In this document: positions 23,451 through 28,103 of the stretch, in pieces
How positions within the stretch are numbered: the stretch's first letter is position 1
How the letters are laid out: every line of letters begins with the position of its first letter
NCBI GenBank assembly: GCA_050697555.1
Contig: JBOHAD010000030.1
Coordinates: 1-28,103, forward strand
Source: DASQWP01 sp050697555
GTDB lineage: Bacteria > Actinomycetota > Thermoleophilia > Gaiellales > Gaiellaceae
Length of the DNA stretch: 28,103 nt
Direction of reading: 5' to 3'
Translations under genes and position numbers: made by a program
Notes under the pieces: generated by a model
Database searches by the model: none
What the model saw: only the letters and a program-made list of their open reading frames with translations
Told to the model about the DNA's origin: nothing

Positions 23451-25022
23451 GTGGCCAAGGCCGAGGACCTCGAGTCGACGCAGGCGAAGATCGCGGCCCT
23501 GGAGCGGTTGCGCGAGGAGGCGCTCCACCCCGGGGACGAGCGGGCGGTCGAGCGCCAGCGGTCGCGCGGCAAGCTCCTCGCCCGCGAGCGGCTCGACAAG
23601 CTCCTCGACCCCGGCAGCTTCGTCGAGCTCGACCGCTTCGTCCGTCACCGCAACCCGCATTTCGGGATGATGGAGCGGCGGCCCTGGGGGGACGCCGTCG
23701 TCACGGGCTACGGGACGATCTTCGGCCGCAAGGTCTTCGTCTTCTCCCAGGACTTCACCGTCTTCGGCGGCACGCTCTCGGAGGCGTTCGCGGAAAAGAT
23801 CTGCAAGGTGATGGACCTGGGGCTCAAGTACGGGTGCCCCGTCATCGGCATCAACGACTCGGGCGGGGCGCGCATCCAGGAGGGAGTCGTCTCGCTCGGC
23901 GGCTACGCGGAGATCTTCTGGCGCAACGTGCAAGCATCCGGCGTGGTGCCGCAGATCTCCCTCGTGATGGGCCCCACCGCCGGCGGCGCCGTCTACTCGC
24001 CCGCGATGACGGACTTCGTGCTCATGGTCAAGGAGAGCTCGTACATGTTCATCACCGGCCCCGAGGTGGTGAAGACGGTGACGGGCGAGGACGTCACCTT
24101 CGAGGAGCTCGGCGGGGCGGCCACGCACGCCTCCAAGTCCGGCGTCGCCCACTTCACCGCCGACAACGAGGAGGCCTGCCTCGAGGACGCCCGCTACCTG
24201 CTCTCCTTCCTGCCGCAGAACAACGTCGACCCGCCGCCCTACTTCGAGCCCTCCGACCCCATCGGGCGCGAGGACGCCGACCTGGACGCGATCGTGCCCG
24301 ACGAGCCGACGCGGCCCTACGACATGCGGGAGATCGTCGCGCGCGTCGTCGACGACGGCGAGTTCCTGGAGGTGCACCGCCACTGGGCGGAGAACATCCT
24401 CTGCGGCTTCGCGCGGCTGGGCGGGCACCCGGTGGGCGTCGTGGCGAACAATCCGCGCGCGCTCGCGGGGACGCTCGACATCGACTCCTCGGTGAAGGGG
24501 GCGCGCTTCGTCCGCTTCTGCGACGCCTTTAACCTTCCGCTCGTCACCTTCGTGGACGTGCCCGGCTTCCTCCCGGGGACGGCCCAGGAGTGGGGCGGGA
24601 TCATCCGCCACGGGGCCAAGCTGCTCTACGCCTACTGCGAGGCGACGGTGCCGAAGCTTGCCGTGATCACGCGCAAGGCCTACGGCGGCGCTTACGACGT
24701 CATGAGCTCGAAGCACATCCGTGCCGACTTCAACCTCGCCTGGCCGACGGCCGAGGTGGCCGTCATGGGCCCTGAGAGCGCAGTCAACATCGTCTTCCGC
24801 AAGGAACTCGAGGAGGCCGACGATCCGGACGCGCGCCGTGCGGAGCTGATCGCCGACTACAGGGCGCAGTTCGCCAATCCGTACACCGCGGCCGAGCGCG
24901 GCTACGTGGACGACGTCATCGAGCCTCGGCGCACGCGCCCGGTCCTCTGCGACGCGCTGGCGACGGCGGTGACGAAGCGCGAGAAGCGCCCGCCGCGGAA
25001 GCACGGCAACATCCCGCTCTGA
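23451..25022 (+). CDS. Acyl-CoA carboxylase carboxyltransferase (propionyl-CoA carboxylase beta type)
   Basis: A 523-residue carboxyltransferase subunit that moves CO2 from biotin to an acyl-CoA, most likely propionyl-CoA to give methylmalonyl-CoA. The N-half has RSRGKLLARERLDKLLD, then INDSGGARIQEG and MGPTAGGAVYSPA (oxyanion and CoA sites). The C-half has FVDVPGFLPGTAQEWGGIIR and VITRKAYGGAYDVMSSKH. The Asp in GGAYDVM is the residue that in Streptomyces PccB favours propionyl-CoA, where acetyl-type paralogues have Ile. The biotin carboxylase/biotin carrier subunit is not in the window. Placement with the mutase gene supports the propionate pathway. The stop is 3 bases from the convergent gene's stop. 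Confidence 0.94.
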   Translation: MAKAEDLESTQAKIAALERLREEALHPGDERAVERQRSRGKLLARERLDKLLDPGSFVELDRFVRHRNPHFGMMERRPWGDAVVTGYGTIFGRKVFVFSQDFTVFGGTLSEAFAEKICKVMDLGLKYGCPVIGINDSGGARIQEGVVSLGGYAEIFWRNVQASGVVPQISLVMGPTAGGAVYSPAMTDFVLMVKESSYMFITGPEVVKTVTGEDVTFEELGGAATHASKSGVAHFTADNEEACLEDARYLLSFLPQNNVDPPPYFEPSDPIGREDADLDAIVPDEPTRPYDMREIVARVVDDGEFLEVHRHWAENILCGFARLGGHPVGVVANNPRALAGTLDIDSSVKGARFVRFCDAFNLPLVTFVDVPGFLPGTAQEWGGIIRHGAKLLYAYCEATVPKLAVITRKAYGGAYDVMSSKHIRADFNLAWPTAEVAVMGPESAVNIVFRKELEEADDPDARRAELIADYRAQFANPYTAAERGYVDDVIEPRRTRPVLCDALATAVTKREKRPPRKHGNIPL

Positions 25023-25025
25023 GCG

Positions 25026-25994
25026 TCAGCGCCACTCGAGGTCGGTGGCGACGAGGGCGAGCGGCGCGCGCTCGCGTGTGGCCGGATCGACGAAGACGAC
25101 CGCAGAGCGGGCGGCGACGGCCGCGACGGTGCCGCCCGGCGACCACGAGACGGCGTGGCCCCCGGGGACGGCGAGCAGCTCGCGACCTCCTCGCGATAAG
25201 AACCTGACCCCGGACTCGCTCCCGCCGGTGCGCGCGGCGACGGAGCGTCGCGTCGCCCGCAGCCCCTCGATGCTCGGCGCCGAGAAGGAGGGTGGGAGGA
25301 CGAGCTCAGCTCCGCGGAAGACCGCGAGCACGACCTCGCTTCCGCGGCGCACCGCGGCTGCGTACTCGTCGTCGTCGAACCAGGCGACTTCCTCGAGGGA
25401 CGCACCGTGGCCGACCGCGCGCGCGAGATCGCCCCGTGAGAGGAGGACGCGCGTCTCGCGCAGCCCCGGGGCGAGCACGAGCTCTCCATCTCGGATGAAG
25501 GTGAGCGTTCCGTCCGGCCTCCAGGCGGGAGCGCAAGCCCCGCGGTGGCCCAGGAGACCGGTCCCGTCGCGATCGAAGACGTCGATCCCGCTTTCGTGGC
25601 AGACCGCGCGCAGCCCGCTCTGCGGCTCGATGCGGACGCCGTCCGGAGAGACGGCGCCTGACGCGTCGGCGGTGAAGCGGCAGGGCACGGGGCGGTTCGG
25701 CTCCGGCCGCCAGTCGACTCCGGGCAGCTCCAACGTCCGCAGGCGGCAGGTCCGGTCGGCGAAGTAGAGGACGCCGCTCCCTCCCGCCGCCTCGAGCAAT
25801 GCCTGCACATCCTCTCGGCCGGAGATCGGTAGGGCCGGCTGGGCGACCGCTGCCGGTGCCCGCTCGGCCGTCGTCGGCGACGGCGGGCCGCTCCCCGCCT
25901 GGGGAGAGCTCACGCCGCGAAGCGCCTCCACGGCAGCGGCGACGGCGACCGCGGCGACCGCGCCGACGACCACCCAGGTGACGCGCCGACCCAT
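25026..25994 (-). CDS. Membrane-anchored beta-propeller-like protein of unknown function
   Basis: 322 residues. A single N-terminal hydrophobic anchor (residues about 5-26, VTWVVVGAVAAVAVAAAVEAL) is followed by a Ser/Pro/Ala-rich linker to about residue 58. The rest is a series of short beta segments of the TolB/WD40 kind, for example APAWRPDGTLTFIRDGELVLAPG and HAVSWSPGGTVAAVAARSAVVFVDP. The four or so Cys residues (CRLRTL, PCRFTAD, VCHESG, ACAPAW) could form disulfides outside the cell. No enzyme motif is seen. ATG 25994 is chosen because the anchor follows at once and TATGGT lies 9 bases upstream. It diverges from mreB across 25 bases, so a cell-envelope role is plausible but unproven. Confidence 0.75.
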   Translation of the reverse strand: MGRRVTWVVVGAVAAVAVAAAVEALRGVSSPQAGSGPPSPTTAERAPAAVAQPALPISGREDVQALLEAAGGSGVLYFADRTCRLRTLELPGVDWRPEPNRPVPCRFTADASGAVSPDGVRIEPQSGLRAVCHESGIDVFDRDGTGLLGHRGACAPAWRPDGTLTFIRDGELVLAPGLRETRVLLSRGDLARAVGHGASLEEVAWFDDDEYAAAVRRGSEVVLAVFRGAELVLPPSFSAPSIEGLRATRRSVAARTGGSESGVRFLSRGGRELLAVPGGHAVSWSPGGTVAAVAARSAVVFVDPATRERAPLALVATDLEWR

Positions 25995-26019
25995 TCTCTC
26001 GTCACCATACGCCGAAGAG

Positions 26020-27063
<1,044 letters not shown>

Positions 27064-27068
27064 GCGGT

Positions 27069-28103
27069 CTACGCGCTCTCGGCGACGGCGACGAGCTCGA
27101 GGTGGCGCGGCTCGTCGAATTCCGCCCTGAAGGCGTCCACGACCTCAGGGTCGAACTGCGTCCCCGCGCAGCGATCGAGCTCGGCGATCGCGCGGTCGTG
27201 CGAGAGGCGCGAGCGGTAGACGCGGTCCGTCGTCATGGCGTCGTAGGCGTCGGCCACGAAGAGGATGCGCGAGCCGAGCGGGATCTCCTGGCCCGTCTTT
27301 CTCTCCGGGTAGCCGGCCCCGTCCCAGCGCTCGTGGTGGTGCAGCACCCACGTGGCGACCGGCTCGATGCCCAGCGAGTCGAGCATACGGAAGCCGATCT
27401 GCGGATGGCGCTCCAGCACGAGACGCTCGGCCTCGTTCAGCGGCCCCGGCTTGCGCAGGATCTCCTCGGGAATGGCGAGCTTGCCCAGGTCGTGGAGGCT
27501 GCCCGCGAGGCGCGTGAGCTCGATCGCCTCGGCGTCGAGGCCCATGCGCGTGGCGACGCGCGCCGCGAGCTCCCCGACCATGTACGAGTGGCTGCCCGTG
27601 TACGCATCGCGGGCGTCCACCGCGTGTGCGAGGCTGGCTGCCGCGCGCAGCCGGGCCGCCCGGTCGGGCCCCTCGGCGAGCCGGCGCAGCTCCACCAGCT
27701 CGATGAGGTCGGGGCGGTAGACGCGCACGGTGTTCTTGCCGTGCTCCTTGGCCAGGTAGAGCGCGCTGTCGGCCACGCGGACGAGCTCGCTCCGCTCGAC
27801 GCCGTGCTGCGGATACGAGGCGACGCCCGCAGACATGCTGAGCCGCCCGCCGTGCTCGCAGTCGCCCTCGGCCACACGCTCGAGGATGGACTTGGCGACC
27901 GAGAGCCCCTCGTGCTCGTCCCGCCGAGGGAGGAGGAGGGCGAACTCGTCCCCGCCGAGCCGGAAGGCTTCGCCTCCCTGGCGCAGGCGGGCCGCCACCT
28001 GCGCCAGGACGCGATCTCCGACCGGATGGCCGAAGCGGTCGTTGATCTGCTTGAAGTTGTCGATGTCGAGCAGGCAGACCGTGAGCGCGAAGCCTTCGTC
28101 CTG
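27069..28103 (-). CDS. GGDEF plus HD-GYP signalling protein, 5' end beyond window
   Basis: The last 344 codons of a cyclic-di-GMP enzyme. The open frame runs off the right edge. The upstream part has LLDIDNFKQINDRFGHPVGD (GGDEF metal/substrate loop) and then RLGGDEF, an intact diguanylate cyclase active-site motif. The C-terminal HD-GYP phosphodiesterase domain has DAYTGSHS, SLHDLGKLAIPEEIL and HHERWDGAGYPERKTGQEIP, then ILFVADAYDAMTTDR. Synthesis and breakdown domains are thus both apparently intact, with HD-GYP last. Sensory domains, if any, lie outside the window. The protein would adjust c-di-GMP in response to an unseen signal. Confidence 0.93.
   Translation of the reverse strand, partial: QDEGFALTVCLLDIDNFKQINDRFGHPVGDRVLAQVAARLRQGGEAFRLGGDEFALLLPRRDEHEGLSVAKSILERVAEGDCEHGGRLSMSAGVASYPQHGVERSELVRVADSALYLAKEHGKNTVRVYRPDLIELVELRRLAEGPDRAARLRAAASLAHAVDARDAYTGSHSYMVGELAARVATRMGLDAEAIELTRLAGSLHDLGKLAIPEEILRKPGPLNEAERLVLERHPQIGFRMLDSLGIEPVATWVLHHHERWDGAGYPERKTGQEIPLGSRILFVADAYDAMTTDRVYRSRLSHDRAIAELDRCAGTQFDPEVVDAFRAEFDEPRHLELVAVAESA

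Overview
The window is GC-rich, gene-dense bacterial DNA. Gene content and promoter style point to a high-GC actinobacterium, plausibly a Thermoleophilia-like lineage (Gaiellales/Solirubrobacterales); this is inferred from family content, not from a marker gene. Many neighbouring genes overlap by 4 bases (GTGA/ATGA), and several starts have a TAnnnT box 6-7 nt upstream with no ribosome binding site, the mark of leaderless transcripts.

Layout. Positions 1-2259 (minus): a partial YbhN/LPG-synthase-type membrane protein coupled to a GH15 glucoamylase/trehalase-like hydrolase. 2323-6429 (plus): a YetF/DUF421 membrane protein, an SDR oxidoreductase and the cytochrome bd oxidase pair cydA-cydB. 6430-11940: an accessory island next to the selenocysteine tRNA gene. 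It holds an ArsR-SRPBCC fusion regulator, a frameshifted DUF2182 gene, a DUF899 thioredoxin-like gene, a RibD-C/DHFR-like reductase, a cation-transporter relic and a DUF3830 cyclophilin-like gene. Three partial copies of the 3' part of tRNA-Sec (6673, 9538 and 11725) divide it up. No integrase remains. 11940-16085 (minus): a selenocysteine operon in the order selA, O-methyltransferase, selB, tRNA-Sec(UCA). 16131-19048 (plus): a VanW-domain protein, BioY and an SRPBCC protein. 19114-20621 (minus): a LOG-family hydrolase and a MoaD-MoaE fusion. 20639-25022 (plus): methylmalonyl-CoA mutase catalytic subunit, SAM methyltransferase, GNAT acetyltransferase and a propionyl-CoA-carboxylase-type carboxyltransferase. 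25026-28103: a membrane-anchored propeller-like protein (minus), MreB (plus) and a partial GGDEF/HD-GYP protein (minus).

How the genes fit together. The mutase and carboxyltransferase belong to the propionyl-CoA to succinyl-CoA route. BioY would import the biotin that the carboxylase complex needs. MoaD-MoaE makes molybdopterin, which together with selenocysteine commonly serves enzymes such as formate dehydrogenase; none is present here. The sel operon supplies the Sec synthase, the Sec elongation factor and the tRNA.

The most interesting parts are the tRNA-Sec-derived att-like repeats with their conserved flanking direct repeats, the methyltransferase embedded in the sel operon, the fully overlapping bidirectional leaderless promoter between the MoaD-MoaE gene and the mutase gene, and a perfect palindrome filling the -35/-10 spacer of the ArsR-fusion gene.
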